Shown here one piece after another: positions 1 through 6,372 of a stretch of 9,927 bases of DNA. This stretch comes from an uncultured Leucobacter sp. (lineage in GTDB: Bacteria; Actinomycetota; Actinomycetes; Actinomycetales; Microbacteriaceae). The notes under the pieces were generated by a model, which worked only from the letters and a program-made list of their open reading frames with translations, did no database searches and was not told the DNA's origin. The position numbers and the translations under genes are program-made. Location of the stretch: NCBI GenBank assembly GCA_945952575.1, contig CAMFIY010000085.1, forward strand, positions 1-9,927. Direction: 5' to 3'. Position 1 is the first letter of the stretch, and every line of letters begins with the position of its first letter.

Positions 1-1
1 G

Positions 2-202
2 AGGAGCGCCGGCTATTCGGGCTGGCTCGTGCTGCTGTACCTGATCCCGATCGTCAACATCGTCTTCGCTATCCTGGTCGCCCTCCGCCTCGGCGGGAGC
101 TTCGGCAAGGGCGGATTCTTCTCGATCCTGTGGCTGTGGCTGTTCCCGGTGATCGGGTACTTCGTGCTCGGCTACGGGAGCGCGCGCTACGGGCGTGCGT
201 AG
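2..202 (+). CDS. DUF5684-type small membrane protein, C-terminal part
   Basis: This reading frame is open from the window edge and ends at TAG 200-202, giving 66 residues of a protein whose start lies outside. Seen: two hydrophobic segments at about residues 7-29 and 38-59 of the fragment, joined by the short polar turn RLGGSFGKGG, and a short polar end (SARYGRA). The wording IPIVNIVFAILVALRL...FGKG...GYGSARY fits the C-terminal half of DUF5684, small multi-pass membrane proteins of unknown role that occur alone or beside signal-peptidase-like domains. No function can be given. The gene converges on the DUF2207 gene with only 15 bases between the two stop codons, so no promoter links them. 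The family call rests on pattern recall; the presence of a real coding end is supported by its length, hydrophobic periodicity and high third-position GC. Confidence 0.7.
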   Translation, partial: RSAGYSGWLVLLYLIPIVNIVFAILVALRLGGSFGKGGFFSILWLWLFPVIGYFVLGYGSARYGRA

Positions 203-217
203 CGGCTCCCTCCGCGG

Positions 218-2026
218 CTACCGCCCGCCTGAGAACCCGCCGCCACCGCCCCCGCCGGAGAATCCGCCGCCGCCCGATCCGCCGGATGAGCTCGATGAGT
301 AGCTCGCCGAGGAGTTGAGCTGGCTCGTGAAGTCTCCCAGACTGCGATGCAGACCGGATATCCCGGCCGTTGCAAGCGACGGGTACCAGATCGGCGCGGT
401 CACTCCGGCGGCCTCGTAGCGGGTCTCGAGCACCCGGCCCCACTCCTTCTCCATCCCGAACAGCATCGCGTAGGGGAGGAGCCGTTCGTAGACCCGCACG
501 ACGTCGACGTCCGAATCCTCGAGGCGCTCCGATCCCGTGTAGCTCTGCAGCGTCCGGATCCGATCTGCCTCCGCGACCTCGATGAACAGCCTCACGCCGA
601 GCAGATACTCGCGCGTCTCGGCGCCGAGCGGTGAGTGCACGCGGTGCTTCGGGATCCCGCTCAGCGCGAGCACGATCGCGCCGACCAGCAGCGCTCCGAC
701 GACGAAGGTGAAACTGCCCGGGCGTTCCAGGCCGAGGAGGAGGAGTGGGACGGTGGTGCCGACGATCCCGAGCGCGACGAGACCGAGGATCCTGCCCGTC
801 CGGCTCGCCTCTCTGGTGAAATAGCCGCGAGCCAGCGCTTCCCCGTCGCCCGCGGTCACGAGATGTTGCATCCGCGAGGCGAAGGACGAGCTCTTCTTCG
901 GCAGTTGGAATCGGGCGCCCGGCGTCAGAGCCGTGAACAGTTCGGTGAGGGTGCGCCGATCCATCGGATCGGGGGCTGCGTCCGGGTCGAGCAGCCGGAA
1001 GGCGGGGAGCGGTTTGCCCGAGAAGAAGCCGCCGTCCTCGTCGCTCTCCTCGATCCGGGTAGCGCCGCGGACGGCGAGATGCACGAATTCCGACGGGACG
1101 ATGTTCTTCGCGCCGCCGACGATGGGAGCGGCGATGAGCGGCGGGAGGCGGTCGGGGACGTCGTACTGCGCGACGACCGTTCCGCGGAAGGTTCTCCTGC
1201 GACGCTTCAGCGCGGAGACCGCGATCGGCGCGGCGAGGCCGGTGGCGCCCGCGCCCGAGGCGAGGATCAGCGGAAGTCCGTCCAGCGCGAAGTTCGGCAC
1301 GCGCTGGGGTGGCTGGGTCACCGTGCCGGGATCCATCCCGATCGCGATTGTGACGCCCGACCCCGGCCCCACCGCCGTCTTCGGCACCTTCACCGTCACC
1401 GGGCCGTTCGCGCTCGCTGCCGCTCCCGTGATGTCGCAGCGCCGCGTGGCGTCGGCCGGGCCGAGGTAGCAGGCCGCGTCGCCGGTCAGGTGCGTCGCGA
1501 GTTCCGGCCCGAACGTCACTGACGCGGAGAACGCCGCTACGGGCTGCGCCCGCTCGATCGGCAGGACGTCCCAGTAGAATTCGTCGCGCCCGGTGCCCGT
1601 CGCGGCGAGTACGACGTCGTGCAGCGTGTAGCGGATCACGTAATGCTGCCTGCCGTGGACGAACGAATCGTCGCCCACGAGGATCGCGCGGAACTCCACT
1701 CCGGCGTCGTTCGAGACCTCCTCGGTCGTGAACGGGACCGGGCGCCCCTCCGCGTCGGTGACGGAGATGTCCTCCGGTGCGGCCGGTGCGTCTTCGTACC
1801 TCATCGGCAGCGCCCGCACGATGCCGCGATTCTGATCGAAGTCGGGAAACACCGGCACGAGCGTCTCCGTGACGTGGGCCACCGCCCGCCCGTCGGCATC
1901 GAGGCCCAGCTCGTACTTGGCGCTCCACTTGGCATAGCCGAAGTCGTTCACGTCGGCGTTCGCAGGCGTGCTGCCGAGCAGTACCGCGGCGATCCCGATC
2001 AGTGCTGTCAGCAGGACTTTTCGCAT
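218..2026 (-). CDS. DUF2207 domain-containing secreted membrane protein
   Basis: A 602-residue protein of a family found widely in Actinobacteria and some Firmicutes; its biochemical role is unknown. Seen: a signal peptide (residues 1-24, basic MRK, hydrophobic stretch, cleavage likely after ANA); an extracytoplasmic beta-rich domain (about 25-245) with the family-like phrase DEFYWDVLP (148-156); a membrane segment at 250-272 followed by the basic cluster KRRRR; a cytoplasmic stretch; a pair of membrane helices at 412-432 and 438-457; then a conserved block RLLPYAMLFGMEKEW (515-529). The tail from about 571 is Ser- then Gly-rich with GGGFSGG repeats, typical of this family. The start at 2026 gives a good signal peptide. 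No Shine-Dalgarno sequence precedes it, but a -10-like box sits 7 nt upstream, so the mRNA may be leaderless. It is divergent from leuA and convergent with the DUF5684 gene. Family call is firm, function unknown. Confidence 0.88.
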   Translation of the reverse strand: MRKVLLTALIGIAAVLLGSTPANADVNDFGYAKWSAKYELGLDADGRAVAHVTETLVPVFPDFDQNRGIVRALPMRYEDAPAAPEDISVTDAEGRPVPFTTEEVSNDAGVEFRAILVGDDSFVHGRQHYVIRYTLHDVVLAATGTGRDEFYWDVLPIERAQPVAAFSASVTFGPELATHLTGDAACYLGPADATRRCDITGAAASANGPVTVKVPKTAVGPGSGVTIAIGMDPGTVTQPPQRVPNFALDGLPLILASGAGATGLAAPIAVSALKRRRRTFRGTVVAQYDVPDRLPPLIAAPIVGGAKNIVPSEFVHLAVRGATRIEESDEDGGFFSGKPLPAFRLLDPDAAPDPMDRRTLTELFTALTPGARFQLPKKSSSFASRMQHLVTAGDGEALARGYFTREASRTGRILGLVALGIVGTTVPLLLLGLERPGSFTFVVGALLVGAIVLALSGIPKHRVHSPLGAETREYLLGVRLFIEVAEADRIRTLQSYTGSERLEDSDVDVVRVYERLLPYAMLFGMEKEWGRVLETRYEAAGVTAPIWYPSLATAGISGLHRSLGDFTSQLNSSASYSSSSSGGSGGGGFSGGGGGGGFSGGR

Positions 2027-2048
2027 ACGCTTCAGGCTACGCTAGACT
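2020..2048 (+). promoter_or_regulatory. Candidate leuA leader promoter
   Basis: The -35-like TTCGCA (2020-2025) and -10-like TAGACT (2043-2048) are separated by exactly 17 bp. The -10 fits the actinobacterial pattern TAnnnT. The next 6 bases lead to a GTG at 2055, so the transcript would start at the first base of the leader peptide codon, that is, a leaderless leader ORF. The -35 overlaps the DUF2207 start codon (2024-2026) on the opposite strand. Matches to consensus are 4 of 6 and 4 of 6; position relative to the leader ORF is the stronger argument. Confidence 0.5.
2034..2039 (-). promoter_or_regulatory. Candidate -10 box for a leaderless DUF2207 transcript
   Basis: Read on the minus strand, TAGCCT ends 7 nt before the ATG at 2026, which would place the transcription start at or next to the start codon. 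No Shine-Dalgarno motif is present in that gap, as expected for a leaderless mRNA. I see no convincing -35 at 16-18 bp spacing (about 2056-2063), so this rests on the -10 and its position only. It lies between the -35 and -10 elements proposed for the rightward leuA promoter. Confidence 0.3.
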
Positions 2049-2054
2049 GTTGCC

Positions 2055-2099
2055 GTGCTGTACGGCTCGCTTCTCCTTAGCTGCCGCGACGGGGCCTAG
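2055..2099 (+). CDS. leuA leader peptide, leucine-rich
   Basis: A 14-codon ORF starting with GTG and ending at TAG 2097-2099 reads MLYGSLLLSCRDGA. Four of 14 residues are leucine, three of them consecutive (CTT CTC CTT, 2070-2078). It lies 114 nt upstream of leuA and overlaps the 5' arm of the leader hairpin, the standard layout of a ribosome-sensed leader in which charged leucyl-tRNA supply decides the RNA fold. A -10 box 6 nt upstream of the GTG suggests that this ORF is translated from a leaderless transcript, which also explains the absence of a ribosome binding site. Leader peptides upstream of branched-chain amino acid genes are well known in Actinobacteria; that this particular one is translated is inference. 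It is too short to be found by ordinary gene callers. Confidence 0.62.
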   Translation: MLYGSLLLSCRDGA

Positions 2100-2143
2100 A
2101 ACTCAGGCCATCCTCGTCGCGGTGTTCGTGTTGGCCGAGATCT
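2082..2143 (+). promoter_or_regulatory. LEU-element-like pseudoknot in the leuA leader
   Basis: Seen: an outer stem CCGCGACG (2084-2091) with CGTCGCGG (2115-2122), extended by two G-U wobbles at 2082-2083/2123-2124; an inner stem GGCCT (2093-2097) with AGGCC (2105-2109); and a 7-nt loop AGAACTC (2098-2104). The loop is complementary at 6 of 7 positions to GAGATCT (2137-2143), so a pseudoknot can form. An alternative strand GGCCGAG (2133-2139) can pair with CTC(A)GGCC (2102-2109) and would open the inner stem. Known: a conserved pseudoknot named the LEU element lies upstream of leuA in most Actinobacteria. Inferred: this is that element, sensing leucine through translation of the overlapping leader ORF, whose stop codon sits at the top of the inner stem. 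The full 7-nt loop pairing would be strained, so a shorter pairing is likelier. No U-tract follows, so control may act on translation or by Rho rather than by a classical terminator. Confidence 0.6.
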
Positions 2144-2161
2144 TTCCCCAACGAGAACGTA

Positions 2162-2205
2162 CGAAGCAGAAGCTTCGAGAACAAGCGTTTAGAGAATAAA
2201 CGGAG
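2162..2205 (+). promoter_or_regulatory. Two small hairpins leading into the leuA ribosome binding site
   Basis: Between the pseudoknot and leuA are two perfect 6-bp hairpins. The first is CGAAGC (2162-2167)/GCTTCG (2172-2177) with loop AGAA. The second is CGTTTA (2186-2191)/TAAACG (2197-2202) with loop GAGAA. The last base of the second stem is the first G of the Shine-Dalgarno GGAG (2202-2205), which lies 8 nt before the leuA ATG. No U-run follows either hairpin, so they do not look like intrinsic terminators; the second could modulate access of the ribosome. Short stems arise by chance, so the regulatory role is speculative. Confidence 0.3.
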
Positions 2206-2213
2206 CCGAGACC

Positions 2214-3983
2214 ATGAAGAACACCCAGCAGCCCTCTGCGATGCCGATCCATCGCTACCGTCCGTTCCACGAGATCATCGACGTCGATCTGCCCGACCGG
2301 ACCTGGCCGGGCAAGCGGATCACCGAGGCCCCGCGCTGGTGCGCGGTCGACCTTCGCGACGGCAATCAGGCGCTGATCGACCCGATGAGCCCGGAGCGCA
2401 AGCGGATCATGTTCGATCTGCTGGTGAAGATGGGCTACAAGGAGATCGAGGTCGGCTTCCCGAGCGCCAGCCAGACAGACTTCGATTTCGTCCGGCAGCT
2501 GATCGAGGAGGACGCGATCCCGGACGACGTCACGATCCAGGTGCTGACCCAGGCGCGCGACCATCTGATCACCCGCACCTACGAATCGTTGATCGGGGCC
2601 AAGCAGGCCATCGTCCACCTCTACAACTCGACCAGCATTCTGCAGCGGGACGTCGTGTTCCGATCCGACCGCGAGGGCATCAAGAAGATCGCCACCGATG
2701 GCGCGAAGCTGTGCAAGGCGAGCGAGCACATCTGCGCGGACACGGAGATCTACTACGAGTACTCGCCCGAGTCCTACACCGGGACCGAGCTCGAGTACGC
2801 CGTCGAGGTCTGCAACGACGTGCTGGAGATCTTCGAGCCGACGCCGGAGCGCAAGGTCATCATCAACCTGCCGGCCACAGTCGAGATGGCGACGCCGAAC
2901 GTCTACGCCGACTCGATCGAGTGGATGAGCCGTCGCCTGAACCACCGCGAGAACGTGATCCTCTCGCTGCACCCGCACAACGACCGCGGAACCGCGATCG
3001 CCGCGTCCGAGCTGGGCTACCTCGCCGGTGCGGATCGGATCGAGGGCTGCCTGTTCGGCAACGGCGAGCGCACCGGCAACGTCGACCTCGTCGCACTGGG
3101 GATCAACCTGTTCACGCAGGGGATCGACCCGCAGATCGACTTCTCCCGTCTCGACGAGGTGCGCCGAACCGCGGAGTACTGCAATCAGCTGCGGGTCCCC
3201 GAACGCAGTCCCTGGGCCGGCGATCTCGTCTACACGGCCTTCTCGGGATCGCATCAGGATGCGATCAAGAAGGGCTTCGAGCGCATGGCCGAGGATGCGG
3301 AGGCAGCCGGCGTCTCCGTCGATGAACTGGAGTGGGCGGTGCCCTACCTGCCGGTCGATCCGCGGGATCTGGGCCGTTCGTACGAAGCGGTCATCCGCGT
3401 GAACTCGCAGTCCGGCAAGGGCGGAGTCGCCTACCTGCTCAAGACCGATCACTCGCTGGATCTGCCGCGACGCCTGCAGATCGAGTTCAGCTCGGTCGTC
3501 CAGGCCGTCACGGACAGCGAGGGCGGTGAGGTCTCGAGCGATGAGATCTGGCGGATCTTCCAGGATGAGTACCTGCCGACCACCGGCGACTCGGCGTTCG
3601 AGCAGTGGGGTCGCTACGAGCTCTTCCGCACCGCGTCGACGAGTGCGGGCGACGGGATCACCGAACTCACCGTCGACTTCCGGGTCGGAGACGAGCAGTC
3701 GCAGTTCACCGCCCGCGGCAACGGTCCGGTCGACGCCTTCATCACCGCGCTGAACGAGAACGGTCACGCGGTGACGCTGTTCGACTACGTCGAGCACGCG
3801 ATGAGCGCCGGCGGCGACGCGGTCGCTGCCGCCTACGTTGATCTCGAGGTCGATGGGCAGCGCCTGTGGGGCGTCGGCATCGACCCCGACACCACTCGTG
3901 CCACGCTCAAGGCGATCGTCTCCTCGGTGAACCGCTCGGTGCGGGCGCGCGATCAGCGGGTGCCGGAGGTCGTCGGAGCGTAG
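2214..3983 (+). CDS. leuA: 2-isopropylmalate synthase
   Basis: LeuA condenses acetyl-CoA with 2-ketoisovalerate to give 2-isopropylmalate, the first committed step of leucine synthesis in the cytosol, and is feedback-inhibited by leucine. The protein has 589 residues. Seen: a catalytic TIM barrel (about 40-320) with LRDGNQALIDPM (47-58), SLHPHNDRG (251-259) and GNGERTGNVD (282-291). The metal ligands D49, H253, H255 and N289 keep the same spacing as D81, H285, H287 and N321 of the Mycobacterium tuberculosis enzyme, and H347 in GSHQDA matches its H379. A linker follows, then the C-terminal leucine-binding regulatory domain (about 465-580) with GNGPVDA and GVGIDPDT. This is the type II form usual in Actinobacteria; it lacks the long N-terminal extension of the M. 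tuberculosis protein. The ATG at 2214 has GGAG 8 nt upstream; an in-frame ATG at 2241 is less well supported. Expression is probably controlled by the leader ORF and pseudoknot, and a hairpin closes the unit. Confidence 0.97.
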   Translation: MKNTQQPSAMPIHRYRPFHEIIDVDLPDRTWPGKRITEAPRWCAVDLRDGNQALIDPMSPERKRIMFDLLVKMGYKEIEVGFPSASQTDFDFVRQLIEEDAIPDDVTIQVLTQARDHLITRTYESLIGAKQAIVHLYNSTSILQRDVVFRSDREGIKKIATDGAKLCKASEHICADTEIYYEYSPESYTGTELEYAVEVCNDVLEIFEPTPERKVIINLPATVEMATPNVYADSIEWMSRRLNHRENVILSLHPHNDRGTAIAASELGYLAGADRIEGCLFGNGERTGNVDLVALGINLFTQGIDPQIDFSRLDEVRRTAEYCNQLRVPERSPWAGDLVYTAFSGSHQDAIKKGFERMAEDAEAAGVSVDELEWAVPYLPVDPRDLGRSYEAVIRVNSQSGKGGVAYLLKTDHSLDLPRRLQIEFSSVVQAVTDSEGGEVSSDEIWRIFQDEYLPTTGDSAFEQWGRYELFRTASTSAGDGITELTVDFRVGDEQSQFTARGNGPVDAFITALNENGHAVTLFDYVEHAMSAGGDAVAAAYVDLEVDGQRLWGVGIDPDTTRATLKAIVSSVNRSVRARDQRVPEVVGA

Positions 3984-3989
3984 TCCGAG

Positions 3990-4029
3990 CACGCCGCCCG
4001 TCCGAACATATCTTCGAACGGGCGGCGTG
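3990..4029 (+). terminator. Hairpin terminator after leuA
   Basis: A perfect 12-bp inverted repeat, CACGCCGCCCGT (3990-4001) with ACGGGCGGCGTG (4018-4029), encloses one mismatch, a further 4-bp stem CGAA/TTCG and a 6-nt loop CATATC. It begins 7 nt after the leuA stop. There is no T-run on either side, which is common for terminator hairpins in high-GC Actinobacteria. It would separate leuA from ruvA, whose candidate promoter begins some 30 bp further on. Confidence 0.65.
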
Positions 4030-4058
4030 GCGACTCGGCGTCTACCTGCGGCGCCTCA

Positions 4059-4064
4059 TAGGCT
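4059..4064 (+). promoter_or_regulatory. Candidate -10 box for a leaderless ruvAB transcript
   Basis: TAGGCT fits TAnnnT and lies exactly 6 nt before the GTG start of ruvA, the same spacing as TAGACT before the leuA leader GTG. No Shine-Dalgarno motif occurs between the leuA terminator and ruvA, so a leaderless mRNA starting at the GTG is the simplest reading. No good -35 is visible at 17-18 bp (about 4035-4041). Confidence 0.4.
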
Positions 4065-4070
4065 GATCCC

Positions 4071-4754
4071 GTGATTGCTTCGATACGCGGCGAGGTTCTT
4101 TCGGTCGGCGCCGGCTGGGTGGTGATCGACGTGAGCCCCGGCGGGTTCGGCGGCATCGGCCTGCGGATCGAGGTGCCCGGGCGGTTGAGCGGTGCGCACA
4201 TCGGCGAACAGATCGCTCTCCACACGCAGCTCGTCGTCCGCGAGGATTCCCTGACCCTGTTCGGCTTCGGCACGAGCGAGGAGCTTGAGGTGTTCGGGAT
4301 CCTGCTCGGCGTCTCCGGCGTCGGCCCGCGCAGCGCTCTCGGCGTGCTCACCGAGCTGACCCCGGCGCAGATCGCTCAGGCGGCCGCGACCGAGGACGAG
4401 AAGCCGTTCCGCAAGGTCTCGGGCATCGGCCCGAAGACCGCGAAGCTGATCGCGGTGCAGCTCGCCGGCAAACTGGATCCGCGGGCGTTCGGCAGTGTCG
4501 GCACCGGGACGGACGGCCCGCAGGGCGAAGGAGCCGGGGCCTCCGCCGATCCCGCGCACTCCGTCGCCGCAGAGCGCGCAGCGGCCAACGTCGTGCAGGG
4601 CCTGGTCGGCTTGGGCTATGCGGAGTCCCAGGCCGAGGCCGCGGTGCGGGATGCGCGTGATGCAGGGGCTCCGTCGGATGAGGCCGGGCTGCTCCGCGCC
4701 GCGCTCGCGCTCCTCCAGGCGCCGCGCCTGCCCGCAGAACGAGGCGGCCGATGA
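4071..4754 (+). CDS. ruvA: Holliday junction DNA helicase subunit RuvA
   Basis: RuvA tetramers bind Holliday junctions and load the RuvB motor for branch migration during recombinational repair. The 227 residues show three family domains: an N-terminal OB fold (1-62) starting MIASIRGEVL and ending with the acidic-pin region VVREDSLTLFGF (55-66); tandem helix-hairpin-helix motifs VSGVGPRSAL (81-90) and VSGIGPKTAK (116-125) that contact the DNA backbone; and a C-terminal UBA-like RuvB-binding domain (about 168-216). The protein is somewhat longer than the usual 190-210 residues. The extra length is in a Gly/Ala-rich linker (about 140-165) and a glycine-rich insertion near residues 22-30 of the OB fold. 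The GTG start at 4071 gives the expected MIAS beginning. It overlaps ruvB by 4 bp. ruvC, the resolvase gene commonly just upstream, is absent; leuA takes that place. Confidence 0.95.
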   Translation: MIASIRGEVLSVGAGWVVIDVSPGGFGGIGLRIEVPGRLSGAHIGEQIALHTQLVVREDSLTLFGFGTSEELEVFGILLGVSGVGPRSALGVLTELTPAQIAQAAATEDEKPFRKVSGIGPKTAKLIAVQLAGKLDPRAFGSVGTGTDGPQGEGAGASADPAHSVAAERAAANVVQGLVGLGYAESQAEAAVRDARDAGAPSDEAGLLRAALALLQAPRLPAERGGR

Positions 4755-5749
4755 CGAACGAGCTCTCTTCGCAGGTGGCGCCGGGCGAGATCGGTTTCGA
4801 GGGCGCCCTGCGCCCTGCGACACTCGACGAGTTCGTGGGGCAGAGCAAGGTGCGTCGCCAGTTGCGATTGCTGCTCGACGCCGCGACCCTGCAACAGCGG
4901 ACGCCGGATCACATCCTGCTCGCGGGCCCGCCGGGCCTCGGGAAGACGACACTCTCGATGATCGTCGCCGCCGAGCTCGACAAGCCGTTGCACCAGACCT
5001 CCGGCCCGGCGATCCAGCACGCGGGCGATCTCGCCGCGGTGCTCTCGGCGCTGACGCCGGGGGAGGTGCTCTTCATCGACGAGATCCATCGCATGGCGCG
5101 CAGCGCCGAGGAGATGCTCTATCTCGCGATGGAGGACTTCAAGATCGACATCATGGTCGGCAAGGGTGCCGGGGCGACATCGATTCCGCTCGAGCTGGCG
5201 CCTTTCACCCTGGTCGGAGCGACGACTCGGGCCGGGCTGCTCCCCAACCCCTTGCGCGATCGTTTCGGGTTCACGGCGCATCTCGAGTTCTACGATGAAG
5301 GCGAACTCGCCCAGGTGGTGCAGCGCGCGTCCAGACTGCTCGACTTCGACGTCGCCGCGGAGGGCGTCTCCGAGATCGCGGGCCGCTCCCGTGGCACTCC
5401 GCGTATCGCGAACCGCCTGCTCCGCCGGGTCCGCGACTACAGCCTGGTGCATGAGATCCCGGGCGACGTGGCCGCGGTGCACGCGGCCCTCACGCTCTAC
5501 GACGTGGACGCGCACGGTCTCGATCGGCTCGATCGGGAAGTGCTGCGCGCCGTGGTCGAGCGGTTCGGCGGCGGGCCGGTCGGCCTCTCGACGCTCGCGG
5601 TGTCGGTCGGCGAGGAGGCGGAGACCATCGAAGCCGTGGTCGAACCGTTCCTGGTGCGCGCCGGGCTCCTCAGCCGGACCCCTCGCGGCAGGGTCGCCAC
5701 GCGTCGAGGCTGGGAGCACACGGGCATTCCCATGCCCGATGCCATATAG
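4751..5749 (+). CDS. ruvB: Holliday junction branch migration ATPase RuvB
   Basis: RuvB is the hexameric AAA+ ATPase that pulls DNA through the RuvA-bound Holliday junction. The 332 residues match the usual family length. Seen: the entry motif ALRPATLDEFVGQ (19-31); Walker A GPPGLGKTT (59-67); Walker B LFIDEIHRM (107-115); sensor 1 LVGATTRAGLL (154-164); the arginine-finger region PLRDRFGF (167-174); sensor 2 in RGTPRIANRLLRR (214-226, R218); and a C-terminal winged-helix domain (about 255-330) that binds DNA. All key residues are present. The ATG at 4751 overlaps the ruvA TGA as ATGA, with GAGG 6 nt upstream, so the two are translationally coupled and made together. The stop codon overlaps a candidate promoter for the next genes. 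Confidence 0.98.
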   Translation: MTNELSSQVAPGEIGFEGALRPATLDEFVGQSKVRRQLRLLLDAATLQQRTPDHILLAGPPGLGKTTLSMIVAAELDKPLHQTSGPAIQHAGDLAAVLSALTPGEVLFIDEIHRMARSAEEMLYLAMEDFKIDIMVGKGAGATSIPLELAPFTLVGATTRAGLLPNPLRDRFGFTAHLEFYDEGELAQVVQRASRLLDFDVAAEGVSEIAGRSRGTPRIANRLLRRVRDYSLVHEIPGDVAAVHAALTLYDVDAHGLDRLDREVLRAVVERFGGGPVGLSTLAVSVGEEAETIEAVVEPFLVRAGLLSRTPRGRVATRRGWEHTGIPMPDAI

Positions 5750-5750
5750 T
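5745..5750 (+). promoter_or_regulatory. Candidate -10 box for yajC-secDF
   Basis: TATAGT matches the -10 consensus at 5 of 6 positions and is the most AT-rich hexamer in the area; it overlaps the ruvB stop codon (5747-5749). A transcript would begin near 5757, leaving a 5' leader of about 84 nt before yajC. No convincing -35 lies at 16-18 bp, so confidence is limited. It would let the Sec genes be made independently of ruvAB. Confidence 0.38.
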
Positions 5751-5840
5751 CTGTAAGGGTTGCGCGCAGTCGCGCGCCCATTCGTTGTGCTGTGAATCCG
5801 TCGCGGCACCGACGTGAACGCGGAACGCGGAAGGACTCTC

Positions 5841-6290
5841 GTGCCCATTGATCCGATGACTCTCATCATGTTCGCCCTGATCGCGGTGCTGATCATCTTC
5901 ATGATCCGCAACGGGAGGAAGCGCCAGCAGGCCGCCCAGGAGATGCAGAGCAACCTGCGCCCGGGCGCCGAGGTGATGCTGCAGTCCGGCATCTACGGCA
6001 CGATCGAAGAGGTCGATGAGGAGGCCAACCGCGTGACCGTGCGCAGCGGCAGTTCGACGCTGGTCGTGCACCGCAACGCCGTCGGCCAGATCGTGGCTCC
6101 GGTCGAGCCCACCGAGGCGGACGAGCACACGGTCGCTCCCGACGACGATCCCGAGTTCGGCGAGCGCGTCAGCGAGGGCGAGCAGAAGGCCGCTGCGGGA
6201 GCCGATGAGGCTGCGAGCGACGCCGAAGCCGCCTCCTCCGACGAGAGCGCCGGCGGCGAGAGCACCGACGAGGGCAAGGACAAGGCCTAG
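5841..6290 (+). CDS. yajC: Sec translocase accessory subunit YajC
   Basis: YajC is a small single-span membrane protein that associates with SecD and SecF at the SecYEG channel; its precise job is unsettled. The 149 residues show a hydrophobic helix (about 5-21, MTLIMFALIAVLIIF), a basic segment NGRKRQQ just after it that favours a cytoplasmic C-terminus, and the family core PGAEVMLQSGIYGTI (40-54) with the strand NRVTVR. From about residue 85 the tail is acidic and rich in Ala, Glu, Asp and Ser; it is longer than in E. coli YajC (110 residues) and probably disordered. I chose GTG 5841 because AAGGA lies 5 nt upstream and the protein then begins directly before the membrane helix. An in-frame GTG at 5814 would add nine polar residues and has no binding site. 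It stands 82 bp before secD, its usual partner. Confidence 0.93.
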   Translation: MPIDPMTLIMFALIAVLIIFMIRNGRKRQQAAQEMQSNLRPGAEVMLQSGIYGTIEEVDEEANRVTVRSGSSTLVVHRNAVGQIVAPVEPTEADEHTVAPDDDPEFGERVSEGEQKAAAGADEAASDAEAASSDESAGGESTDEGKDKA

Positions 6291-6372
6291 TCCACACCCG
6301 CTTTATCCGGCGCGGCGCGGGGGAGCCCGCTGCTCCGACCGTTGAATTCACCCAGCAGAAAGAAGTCAGTTC

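Noticed and set aside
200..220. Short inverted repeat spanning the two convergent stop codons, as a possible bidirectional terminator
   Set aside because: Only TAGC/GCTA plus two inner pairs around a G-G mismatch; no T-tract. Too weak to claim.
635..1522. A 295-codon plus-strand frame opposite the DUF2207 gene
   Set aside because: The product is Arg/Glu-rich without a domain, and the minus strand has a full DUF2207 protein with signal peptide, membrane helices and Gly-rich tail.
2103..3992. A 629-codon open frame on the minus strand opposite leuA
   Set aside because: It is a shadow of leuA: high third-position GC keeps antisense stops rare. The translation is Arg/Asp/Val-rich with no recognisable domain and no promoter, while leuA on the other strand is beyond doubt.
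6317..6330. Small GCGGG/CCCGC hairpin between yajC and secD
   Set aside because: A 5-bp GC stem is expected by chance in this composition, and it is not followed by a T-run.
6342..6370. TTGAAT as a -35 for a separate secD promoter
   Set aside because: The hexamer 17 bp downstream (GTCAGT) is not a usable -10, and a start there would leave only a few bases before the GTG.
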